From assembly GCA_900239685.1 (NCBI GenBank), contig OENT01000081.1, positions 124,001 through 188,000 of the forward strand: a DNA stretch of 64,000 nt. The letters run 5' to 3'. This DNA comes from Rotaria macrura (Eukaryota > Rotifera > Eurotatoria > Philodinida > Philodinidae). A model generated the notes under the pieces. That model was given only the letters and a program-made list of their open reading frames with translations. It searched no databases and was not told the origin of the DNA. Below, in pieces: positions 37,901 through 49,061 of the stretch (positions are counted from its first letter, which is position 1; each line of letters starts with the position of its first letter). Position numbers and translations under genes: made by a program.

Positions 37901-40448
37901 AATAATAGTGCATAAAACATGTCTCGTACACTAATAAATAAGTAACAGACGAATACTGAAGACAGTTTTCAGATGTAGTACGAAAAACCAATCTTTAAAA
38001 TAATTGTTTTAAAGATTAAAAGCATCTATTTCGCCTACTGATAAATAGTTTACTTTGTAATCTAGATAATCTCTATAATAACGCGAAGCAAAATTTTTCA
38101 AGTATTTCTAACTGTTTCACTTGGCGATACTACATGTTTTTTTCATCTGATTCTATAGTAAATCTAAGAAAAATTTGTTTCACATTACGAATGTAGTAGA
38201 GTGTGTCTTACGCAGACTAGGGGAGAAATTCATTTTTTTTCTTGTTTCTGCAAAATCTTCTTACAACGTCGTTAGTATTTAGTTTTTAATCCAAAGTCTC
38301 ACGCTAAACTTCTCGGCATTAATAACTGAAGTAGACTAAAAAATGCATTTTGTCATTATTGATAGTAACTTCATGCAATGAAAATGTGTGTCAGTGACAG
38401 TTGTTTTCAAAAAGGTTTTTCACTAAGATTTTAATCAATATAAATCCAGTCGATTTTTCTTTTAATATTTCATCCGGTAAACTTGCCTAAAGAACGATCA
38501 GTGTTTTTGTTGAAAACAGAATATTTCAATTGCTTTAATCACTTCGGTGCTCTAATGGTAAATTGTTGTTTCGTGATGAGTTACGATTATCAAAACAAAC
38601 AAGAGCATGAAAAAAAAGCATTTAACATTGAGTTTGAATAATTTTCATGAGAATCAAATTATACTTCGAGTTCAACTCTATCTAATAAGTGAACAAGTAT
38701 GAGTTGTACGACAGTACGGTAAATAGAGTTTTGCACGAAAAAAAGAACCATTCTTTCTTATAATGTTTCGTAAGTATTGAATGAGACAACTCACTACACA
38801 ACACCAAATTCTTGTAATAGAACGCTATTCATATTTCTAATGCTTATTAGTTATTGATAGAACAATGATTTTTGTTTAGGATAAAGTTATATATACAATT
38901 TCTTTTTTGTGTGAACTTGTTTTCGTCTCCTGTTTTAAGAAACCATTTCAGAAGCAAATGCCACAACTAATTTTCTCGTTCATGATTGAAAATGCAACTA
39001 GCCTGAAAGTCAGATACGATGTTCTTATTTCTGGAAAGAGAAAAAAAAAACTTCAAAAGATCTTAATCTTCATGACATGTACATTAAGTCTGAATTAGAA
39101 AATGAATCATCGTGAGACAGAAAATTTACGATCTTAAAATTTCTTTTCAAACTAAAATAATAAATACTTTCGAATTAATAATGTTTCTTAACTTACTAGT
39201 TGATGTTTCATCATATTTTCGTTTATTTCGTAAAATAGTCGGACTTGCAATATCTATTGGTGTTATGATAGAATCATCAATTAATAATGAATGTTGATGC
39301 ATCCACATTTCAGTTTGTGCTTTTCTTTCAAAAAATTTTAATTTTACTATTGAACAATCGATATCAATAATTCTTGCATTATGATATTTATCATCGAATT
39401 TCTTTACTCTCACATGATTATGAATTTTAAATTTTTGTTCATTTAAATTGTTTTCAAAGAGTAGTTTTTGAAAATTTTGTCGATGTAATTTCGATTCGAT
39501 TGAACGAGAATTTCGTTCGAAATCTTGAGAAAGACATAGATATATTTGATCGTGCGAGAGTGTATAACACGCAATACCGTCATCAAATAGAATCAAATGA
39601 CGATAATTATTATAAACAGAAGGTGTTTCACATATATAACCAAGAGAAATTTTCTCCGGTGATGACATTAACATGATTCGACTTTGCTGTGCTATGGACA
39701 TTGTTTGAATGTTACAAGGATTTGATAAATATAAATGTCGTTTTGGTATTGAATAGAAATTGTTTAAATGTGAAATCTAAATCAACGAAAAATTTCAACA
39801 TTATTACGCTTTTGCTTTTTCAAGTCAATTGCAATATTTCCATTGAGAAAAGTTAGTTTTGAATGACAAAAAATACCTCAACACTATACTGTCACGTACA
39901 TATTTATTTATTAAGTTGTCTTCATTTGAAAGTATCGAAGAAAAATTTTCATACGTAAAATTAATGAGCGAGAAACGAGGAAGCAGACTTAAATCTTCTA
40001 CTGTAGTATAATTTTACCGTAATACGTTCTTGATTTCCTAGATCATTGATAGCAGAAATAAGTTGAACATCCATTGTTTGATTCTCATAGATTAAAAATA
40101 GATTCGTGTGTTTTGGAAAATGATTTGGCAGTGTATTCATAAATGATAAATGAAAATTCGACTAAAAAAAATAAACAAATGAAAATAAGAAAATTTTATA
40201 TTTAACTAATTTCATAAGACGAACATTTTTGCATGGCGATTTCGGCATTTTAGATTCGATGATTAAACAATCACTATGAGAACTTTCAGCATCATAATCA
40301 TCATCATCATCATCATCATATGTTTGGTTTCGTGGTACGAAGTTTAAGTTTTCTTTATTATACTGTTTTCATTTTTGTAAAGAAAAGAAAATTAATTTAT
40401 CAAGATAAAATTATAGTTCAATGTACATACCGTATTGTATTTAATCAT
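31930..40448 (-). CDS. SETDB1: SETDB1 paralog, copy 2, SET region interrupted (possibly a pseudogene)
   Basis: Second SETDB1-family gene, head-to-tail with copy 1. Exons read: 40431-40448, 40207-40362, 40018-40161, 39197-39776, 37467-37614, 37002-37415, 36614-36931, 36379-36545, then 32484-32597 (likely), 32241-32465, 32091-32166, 31930-32027. Domains: acidic N-terminus with poly-Asp and SUMO-interaction-like 'DCLIIES', Tudor region ('[10 protein letters not shown]'), MBD ('[18 protein letters not shown]'), pre-SET ('[16 protein letters not shown]'), SET ('GWGLR', 'SYVGELI', '[10 protein letters not shown]'), then 'WDYNY' and post-SET '[13 protein letters not shown]'. The first eight exons keep phase throughout and end in phase 1, but the next recognisable exon enters in phase 0, about 3.8 kb away. 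Two TAG codons lie between the 32484-32597 piece and the next exon. So either an exon is unseen within the SET insertion or the gene is broken there. Key catalytic and zinc residues that I can see are retained. Confidence 0.75.
32466..32483 (-). other. 18-nt GT..AG segment with two in-frame TAG codons
   Basis: Between two same-frame coding-like pieces of SETDB1 copy 2 lies GTTTAGTGGATTGATTAG on the minus strand. It starts GT, ends AG and is a multiple of three, but contains two TAG stops in frame. It is either an extraordinarily small intron, the tail of a longer intron with the acceptor at 32466, or a disabling lesion. Confidence 0.5.
33096..33155 (+). repeat. 60-bp degenerate direct repeat, copy 1
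   Basis: Shares about 45 of 60 positions with 34696-34755 in the same orientation, including an unbroken CACCACATTTC core. Both lie in the 3.8 kb stretch that interrupts SETDB1 copy 2. Possibly remnants of an inserted element. Confidence 0.4.
34696..34755 (+). repeat. 60-bp degenerate direct repeat, copy 2
   Basis: Partner of 33096-33155, exactly 1600 bp away. The surrounding sequence is less AT-rich than the adjacent exons, as would fit inserted DNA. No coding domain is recognised between the copies. Confidence 0.4.
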
Positions 40449-40682
40449 TGTCGGTGATGGTAGTACTTTTATTGATGAATATGATGTTATCTGTGATGAA
40501 AAACGATTGTTTATGAAAAAAAAAACACAATATGACGAAGAAAAATTTCGATTCTATGTTAATAAATTATAGGATAGAAAGTTAAGTGTCTGGTTTGTGT
40601 GGATATACAGCATGGATAGTTTGGCATTCTTTTCGCATCTGTTCTATGAATTTTGTTTCTTTTCATTCTCTTTTATTTGTAG
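40449..40682. other. Short interval between SETDB1 copy 2 start and a plus-strand ORF
   Basis: 234 bp separating the proposed minus-strand SETDB1 copy 2 start from an exon-like frame on the plus strand. The proximal part (40449-40490) is open in frame with the SETDB1 start and follows an acceptor-like AG, so the true first exon could lie further out. A divergent promoter is possible. Confidence 0.35.
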
Positions 40683-40900
40683 GAGAAAAATGTAGACGCT
40701 CACGTTTTGAATTTTATGTCCGCTGTGTAAATGAGCGTATCGACCTGGACAATAGAAAATATCTATATGAAACTCTTCGAAAATTACATTATCATGAAAA
40801 GCAAATATCAGCTAAACGTAGAATTATGGAAATCGATATAAGATCATTAAAATATTCAAGAAAGAATTTCTATCTCTGTATGTTGATAAGAAAAAGTTGA
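40683..40900 (+). CDS. Unrecognised basic, helix-rich exon-like ORF
   Basis: Following a pyrimidine tract ending in AG at 40681-40682, a 72-codon frame runs to a TGA. It is rich in Arg, Lys, Tyr and Glu and predicted mainly helical ('YLYETLRKLHYHEKQ', 'AKRRIMEIDIRSLK'), with a Cys-Arg-Arg start. No upstream exon with a good donor was identified, so this may be the last exon of an unresolved gene or a fragment. No family is recognised. Confidence 0.35.
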
Positions 40901-41513
40901 ATCGGTAAAGTGCATGTTCTTAGTTTCTCTCGACTTTTTATTGACTACCACGTGTTTGAAGAAATATTTTCTCGAGAAGTCGATAATAGATTGATGAATT
41001 GAATTATTTTCTCACACGCATGCTATTCATATTTGTTGATGTTTGTATCAATAAATCAAGTGTCAATTTTGACGCTTTGTAACTGATTATTTATGTTCAC
41101 AGTCGACACTGTTTACATTACTCATATTAATACGAAAATTCTGGTGTATTCTATTCAAGGATATCAGCTTATGTTATTGTTAATCTATTTGTTCTTCTGA
41201 TATTTTTCTGACAAACATCACGATGAATAAAGCAATTGGAGAAATATTTGTAATGATAGTTTCTGGGTAAAACTATCAAGCATGTATATATGCTTATGTA
41301 TGCACAACTGCATTCAAGAACTGATACGATTGGGATTAGTAGATTTTAATTGACAACTTGTATACAATTAATAATGAATAAAAATAGAGATAGAAAAAAA
41401 TCTAGAAAATTTCTTGACAGTATAAAATTATGCGAAAGTTTTCTTTTCCCATTTGATGAATATTTCGCTTAGATTACTTATCATAATATTCGATTGTCAT
41501 TGACCTATGAAGA

Positions 41514-41732
41514 ATGGAATCGCATTTTAAACTTCGAATGAGGAAAAAATATTCTCCTCGCATTGAGTGCAAAATCATCAAAAAAGTGTCACATCATGTT
41601 TACGAATTAGCGAAGGATGGCAAGTTAACAATGAAACATCACGAAAAATTGTGCTTGCAACTTCACCATCGAGTAATATCATTTTTGACTTTGTTTTCCA
41701 TTACTTTCGTTTATGATTTAGAAGAGAAATGA
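41514..41732 (+). pseudogene. Retrotransposon integrase-tail-like relic
   Basis: A 72-codon frame contains 'KKYSPRIECKIIKKVSHHV' followed by Tyr-Glu-Leu and a Gly-Lys turn. This resembles the small beta-barrel C-terminal region of Ty3/gypsy-type integrases (pattern: lys-x-ser-pro-arg ... tyr-lys-ile-ile-lys ... val-tyr-glu-leu). No integrase core, reverse transcriptase or LTR is seen nearby, so it would be an isolated fragment. The match is by eye and could be fortuitous. Confidence 0.3.
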
Positions 41733-41836
41733 ACGAGAACATTTAATAATGATTTCGTGTGAAATAAAGAGTGTTCTTATTAAATTTTTATTGGTAGTTA
41801 AATCAACTTCTTGGTTTTATATTCATGAATATTTGT

Positions 41837-41873
41837 TAGTGAAAGCGATTGTTTTATAGGGGCGCTTTCACTA
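41837..41873. repeat. Perfect 11-bp inverted repeat (15-nt loop)
   Basis: TAGTGAAAGCG is followed after 15 nt by its exact reverse complement CGCTTTCACTA, about 105 bp downstream of the integrase-like relic. It is the most GC-rich point of its surroundings and may be a transposon-end remnant. Confidence 0.65.
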
Positions 41874-44482
41874 TTTTGAATCATTTTACAACGGTTAAGT
41901 CGTTTTTAAATTATCTTTTCTACAACGATTCTTCAACGAGATATACGTATTATTTCGACTAAAGAACGCTAAGAGAGAGAGAGTTGACTGATTCACATAC
42001 GATTTCTACAGATGGCGGTTTATGTGTTTCTAAAATGATGAAACTAAAAAAAAGTTCTACTTTACGGAGCCAAGAAAGGATGTGAGAAATGTTTTCTCAA
42101 AGCTGATTTCCACAAGGTCTCTAGCGGTTCACATTTTACTCTATTTCAATTGGCACTTCCGGCATATCTCTCAAAATAATGAAACAATATTGACTATTCA
42201 AATTGCAAAAATCATAAAACAACTTTTCTTTTAAATACTTGATTTTTGACATTTCCTTCTCCTTAGGATCCATTTTGAAAAAATATGTTTGCTACACAAT
42301 TTTTAATTCAGACATTATTCTTTCTAATACTAAAAAACGAGCATGCGTCGCTTCACAAGTCGACTGTACGGTCTGACAGGATTCAAAATGTCTCAAAAGA
42401 ATTTTTGCATTGCTAATCGTATAAATCAGATTTTATTTTTGTGCACGAAAAATTTGACCATTTAAAATCTTGTTGAAGTCAGAGGAGCCCAGTCCAATTT
42501 GAGTCGATTCTCTTTTATTTCTCAATTAGTTCTAGAATTCCAATGATTCACGTCACACGGGAATGTATTTTTGTTATTTCCCTCTTCTATCTACATGTTG
42601 TCAAATATAGACGGTATTTATTTTATCACTCTCGGCGTGACTTCGATTGTAATGAAGTATTTATATATATATATATATATTAGAAAAGCAATTTGTATTG
42701 TTTTAAATAAACTTTTACAGTTAGATAAATGTCTTATTCAAAAAGTTAAAAGAAGTCACATTTGATTTCAAGTACCTCAGAGGAACAAATCTATGTGATT
42801 CTTTTGTAATTCAACTTTGCATTAAAATAGTAATCTGAATGAACGGAAATGGATCAGAAACTATTGAAGTGAACGTATTTTGTAATGAAAAAAAGAAAAC
42901 AGGTGACAGCAATTCTTAGATTAACCCGAAATTTAGTAGATATTAGCTAGTGTAAGTATTATGGGTTGATGATCTTATGTTACGTGCAAAGTAATTGAGA
43001 GATGGTATATTATATTCAGCTGAATCACACGAAAATAACAATAGTTAGTTATCATCTGAATCACTATTAAATTCAAGAGAAATTCAGCAGTGTGTACCAC
43101 AGTTCGTCAACAAAAACGTTTATGAACATGATTAGCTTACTGTACGATTCAATTCCATGACATAGTATAACAGATTAATATCACAGTTGAGCTAATGAAA
43201 ACGTTGTGTATGATTATATTTGTATATTGTTATTCTTTCGAAAGGAATTCTATATCATTAATTCATCTCACGATTCGTATCAGATTTTACGAAAGAACAA
43301 TTTTTCATAAATCGTCTACCGTGGTAGTCGAGTAAATAGTAAACTAAAACAATGTTAAAATGATAGCAATACTGACTCAAAGCGCGCATATTAACTAAAT
43401 AAATTCTTATAATTTGACATCATTTATCTTTTATGCAGCTGATTGAAGATTATTTTTTGTCGCTAGCAATCGTGCGTAGAACAGACTCGATGAAACATTT
43501 TTTATGATTTTATTTCATTGGGTAACAGCGTATACATTCTTGATTTCATGTTAGTTTTTTTCAGATGAATGACAATCGGATTCTCTGAGAAGATATCTTA
43601 TGATCATCAGTTCGTCAATATCTGTTAAGATATAAACAATTTAAACGAGAGAAAATCCAATTGACAACTCCCGTGTGAAAATTGATTGCCTGTAGGTAGC
43701 AGTTCTATGCTGTGCAAGTGTTCCCAGAGTGGAAAAGAAGAAGAAAATTGTCATTTGATTTAAATAAAATATTTTGTCTTTTATAAGAGCTTGGCTTCTC
43801 TATTCCATGAACTTATTTTATATTTATCTCTGTTAAATATTTCCAGACATGTGACTTAGCTGTCTTGTCAATCTACAGATTCTATGAGTATTTTAGTAGA
43901 TACGCGTCCATATTCTTAGATTATCAAAAGTTGGAAAGTCGTAAGAAATATTGGCAGAAAAAAGTCACCATTGAAAATAAATATTGACTGTGAATATTTC
44001 TCTCTATTTTGAACCATAACTATACATTTTCTTTCTCTCAGGTCAAATAATATTATTTATCATGTATATTTAGTCTTTTTCACAAAACATCCTATCGAAA
44101 AATTAGTCGTTTAAGACTCGCAATCTCTAGTCTAGTTATTTTAATGATTTTTAACGTTCACAGTCTCATCTATTTCAGAGACATTGCAATTAAACACGTC
44201 ATACTGAATAATGTTTAAGTATTAATGTATTATTTAAAAGCAAGCTTTTGTTAACAAAAATGCAATGCAGCATTATTACAAATTTCAAAATGAATCCATG
44301 TGATAATTTATTTCATATTTTCTGATTTCGAAATATGTGAAAAATTCCCATACGATTAATGATGACGACAAATACGCAAATGCACATAGTAGAAATTGAA
44401 AACAACGCCAATCTTTATTGAATGTGAATATAATTGAGATTATATTAATTACAGTTAGAAGAATTAAAATTAGAAGAAGTTT
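41874..44482. other. Gene-free intergenic stretch
   Basis: No gene supported. It includes an AT dinucleotide run at about 42661-42682 and lies 3' of the CCCH gene copy B, whose 3' UTR probably occupies its end. Confidence 0.45.
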
Positions 44483-47203
44483 TTACAAGCGACGTTCCCA
44501 TTCACGAGCCAATCGAATACATTCTTCTACATTAGAGAAAAATAGATTATAAGGAAAGAAAGCATTATGAGGGGAGGGAGGTGGATAAATTTTTAAAACA
44601 TCTTTATTTACCATCGTGTAAGTATGAGCATTTATCACCAAGATGACAAGTACCTCGAACAGCATATTTACATGGAATGATGCGTGTTTGAATATTATTA
44701 TGTGCTATTGATAATTGTTGCTTGTTCGAATTTATGATTGTTGGCATAATAGCTTGTTTTTGTTTAGTATTCACTGTATCATTATTACAACAAGAGACAC
44801 TTTCAATGTTTTCTTCATCACATTCAGTATCATTAAGTTCATCTGTTATGTTGAGACATTGGTCAAATGTTGACTAATAAAGAAGAAAGTATTATCATAG
44901 ATTTATTTCAAGAATTATAACGTACAGGATCTAGAAGATACGATGATATAGAAGAATTTTGAGTGATGGATGATTGTAAACAATGAGTATCCATCATCTA
45001 AATCAATAAATATAATCTGATAGAAAATAAACTTCTTAATATCTTATTCGGTTCATTGACGAGTATGATCAATTAGAGATTGCTGTACAACTACATTTCA
45101 TGTTAATAGGTAACTAGCCCTTGATAACACACTAACGAGAGATCAATTTCCAATCTTCATTCGTTCCTTCCGAGTCGTAGATAATTCTGATAGTAAATCT
45201 TAAACTATGATATATCAACAGATATTTATATTTTGCTGTCAGACAAAATTAGGATTTCGAAAAATTAACTATTTCGTCACGAGAACAATCTTTATGTAGT
45301 GAAACGTTTTGAGTATTCAAGTTAAATACGAGTCTATCTATAAATTCAACTTAAAACTTTTTGCCATGAAAAGTATCATAGATTAGTATTTGTGTAAATT
45401 GATTATTACGAGAGAAGGAAGACATAAAAATTTTTACAATTGGAAGACATTGAATCCAATGTTCATAATTAGCATAATTTATCATTTCAAATGATTTTCT
45501 CGTAACATAAGCTCAGTATCTACTAATAAATATTGATGACCATTGAAAAATGAAACTTCGAGTTAAAACATGAGCTTTCGAAAGGATCTGTCTCAGTTGA
45601 CATAAGAATTCTATTAAATTTCGATAACGTATGAATTTACAAGATAAAACTTATATAGAGAATTCAATCGATATTTAGAAAAGGCTTTTTAGAGAACAAT
45701 CAAACGCTGAAACAACGATTTGAAATTGTTATCATCACTTTAAAACAATAGATACCTAAGTGAACATTTTTGTATTGTTTTTCACATAAAACAATCATAT
45801 CTTCAATAGATTCAGATATTCATTGTATCTTAGACTCTACATTTCTTATCTAGTGATGAAAAGCATATTTCAAATAATGAAATACAATCTCACACTGATA
45901 GACTTCATGAAAAAAACATTAATGACAAAAGCTTCATGGATATTGTTTTTTGGTTTCTCGGAAAAATGACAAAAAACTTTCATACTGCAGTATCTGAAAC
46001 AATGTTGATCAGTTGTAGTTGCAATAAACATTTTTTCTAACGTCTACAAGTGAGTTTCGAACTGATACCACTTTTACTATTTAAATATAAGAGTGAGAAA
46101 GAGAAAAGATTTTTCTGATTAAAAAGAATCTTCTACGCATAGTTGACCATATTTGAAAAAAAAAATAATATAGAAAATCCTTCAATCACATCGATGAAGA
46201 GACAATATCTGAATTCACACTTTCATACTGACTAATAGAATATCTATAAACATCAGTGGCAATCTCAACTAGATTCTAATGTCGTCTGTCACAAGTTCAA
46301 AAAAAATCTGTCGATCTGAACATTATCAAGATTTTTGATTTGTAGATCATCCGTTAAGGATTGAATTCTTTTTTTTTTCTAATATCCTGAACATCTCAAG
46401 GTTATGTATAAACAATGATAATTCAGTATACATAGACTCTGACTTTATAAATATGAACGTTAATTCATTGAAACTACAATTCTAATAGAGACACTAGTTT
46501 TAATTGCTAAATCACACCCACACCCACATAAAATCACAGCTCAATAAAACTGACAAGTTTTATGTTGTATAGGAATTTAAAGCTAAACACGTCTGACAGC
46601 TAACTCGCTAGCATACTTGATTGAGAATATCGCAACTTTGATTCATTGAATGAATCATTTCTAAATAAAATGAAAACAATCAATATATATGATATTCGTA
46701 TTTTAGTTTATCACGTAACATACTTTGAAGTGTATTTATGTCTCTCGTAGCACTATGAAGTTTCCCAACTGTTGATTGAATATTATTCAATAGATGATGT
46801 TTCTATTGACATATATGACTAGTATTGTTAGAATAAACAACAACAACAACTGTATCTATTACTTACTTGTGATTGTAGTGATTTATTAATAATTCGAAAT
46901 CGTTGTAATTGTTCAATATCTTTAATTAGATTAAATGTTTGTTTATCGTCATTGAGTGAATAGTATTCATTCAATGATCTATCATACATTTGTAGTATAT
47001 AGATAGAATTATTGTCAAGTTTAATACCAAAATGATTACCAATTAAATGCCTAAGTTTTAAACTTGTTATCGCTCGATCGGTTAATGTCACTCGTTGACG
47101 TCGAGCTCCAAATTCAATAATAATTTCTTTTGCAACGTTCTAAATAAACAATTAATATGAAATAAGAGAGACACAGAAGACATATTAATCATGTTGATAC
47201 CAT
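44483..47203 (-). CDS. CCCH zinc-finger protein with N-terminal ubiquitin/PB1-like region, copy B
   Basis: Seven-exon gene of 258 codons: 47201-47203 (the ATG alone), 46867-47139, 46724-46802, 46617-46660, 44926-44997, 44612-44873, 44483-44526. All introns are GT..AG and phases close exactly. Residues 2-92 form a beta-grasp-like region ('IIIEFGARRQRVTLT ... LRHLIGNHFGIKL'), followed by a helical segment ('LHSATRDINTLQ'), a Ser/Thr/Asn-rich linker and one CCCH finger 'CKYAVRGTCHLGDKCSYLH' (Cys-x7-Cys-x5-Cys-x3-His). The protein ends soon after in 'CIRLAREWERRL'. Single CCCH fingers of this spacing usually bind RNA, so an RNA-linked role is inferred. Copy A upstream has the same architecture and intron phases. 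The family name is not recognised; PB1 or ubiquitin-like is a fold guess from the pattern. Confidence 0.8.
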
Positions 47204-49061
47204 TATTTTAATCAGAAATATGTAGTTATTCTTATTCGCGAATAGAAATTTGTTCAATGTAACAAAAATCTAAATAAACAAAACATGGTACAAAGACAAT
47301 ATTGATTAATCTCAAATTTTTCAAAGGATACAGATGAAATGAAAAGAGATTCGATTGGACATATGATTCAAGATTTATTTCGTATAAATTTCATACAATT
47401 ATATTTACAAGTATGTTGAATAAGTCATATGCAAAAAAAGAAAGACCAATATAAAACAACTCATAAAAAAAATTCGTAAAGTGTACTTCGAAATAATAAT
47501 GCTCAATGTACACATCTCATTCAAAGAAGTTTGTTAACATATGTAAATTTCATGAGTAATTAAAAAAAAAACCTCTCATTTGAGAATCTTTCGTATAAGA
47601 ATATTCAATTTAAATCTGTAATATGTACGCCAGCTAGTTTCATGTAAAAATTCTACGGGTATCGAAAAAGACAAAAACTAAATTGGACGGTACTTTTGCT
47701 ACGCAAGCTATTCAATATACATAAACCAGTCATATTTGACAACCTAGCATTAGTCACGACTTCAATATCAGATAAAGAATAAATGATTGTGAGTTTTCAT
47801 TTTTCCAAATAATCTATTTACCTCTTGTCTTCTGTATACAAAACATTCAAATATAAATATCAGTATTCGATAGTTCTATGTAAAAAATTTTCATAAATTA
47901 GTCATCGATATGTAATGATCTCATCGAAGTCTATTTCAAGCAGGGACAGAGACGATGTTCAAGCTTCTTCATTCGATTTACAAGTGGAATTCATTTTCTT
48001 CATGGAAATTCTATAATGAATGGAAATTGAATTTTCTAAAATAAAATTTCATTAGGAAATAAATTGACCGTCATATCTAGAATGTTTTAAGAATTTCCAT
48101 CAAGGTTAATTCGTAGTAAATGCACTTAGTACCAATTATTTGAGTAAGGGTAGGTTTGACGTGTGGAGTTCAATGAACTGGAAAAGTCATATAAAAAGAT
48201 ATCTACATTGACTACTCATATCGAACGATTTTACTAGCATTTCTATGGATGTTTTTAACATGTTTGTGTTCTAAAACCAAGTGACACATCTATTCGAATA
48301 CGAGCTGGGAAACAGTTCTAGCTCGTGAGAGTTGAATTTGTCGCACATCCAATTAGAGTAGGAATAAAATTTCTCGAAAAAAAATTTTCATCATAGAACA
48401 TTTGCACAAATATCCATTACTGGAAAATTAAGAAAGTCAATTAGCAGTGGCATTCAAGTACATCTGTACTAAGTAATAGATACGTGAGTAAAGATTTGCT
48501 CAGTAGTATATAGTACTTTTAAGTAAAGTCAGAAAGTAACAGTAAGTACACTTTTACTTTTCTGAGAGTTATTTAATACATACTATTTCTAAGTGAAAAA
48601 TCACCAAATATTGTACTCCGTATCCACTGACTTAGATCGATATACTTCAATTTTCTAAATTTATCTTGATAGTCTCTGAGAAAATTTTCTGTATGCACGG
48701 ACACAAAGATAGATTCAAATAGACGAATATTAAAAGTGAAAACTTTGTTTTTATTTGTGTTAAAAAAAGAAACTGCTGTTTTTGCTTGTATTAAAGTTTA
48801 CAGTACGATTAGAATTAGACAAAGGGCATCGCTGACAATAACTTTAAACGCTAGAGAATAAAAAACGATACAAGCCGTACTCCTAAGAAAGAAAGCACAG
48901 CTGTACGTATAAGAGACATCGTTTGAAAAAAAGAAAGTTAAAAAGGAAAAGAAAAGTTCTGTGCCAAATCAAAGTAACAAGCACATATGATGGATGTACA
49001 ATTAACAGTAGACAACAATAGTTGTAAATAAATTAGGAGTATAAAATCATAGAAGAAGCCG
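47204..49061. other. Intergenic region between CCCH copies
   Basis: AT-rich, with no coding stretch supported. A patch at about 48470-48600 is enriched in AGTA/AAGTACTTTTA-type words and is partly palindromic. It should hold the copy B promoter and copy A 3' UTR. Confidence 0.45.
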
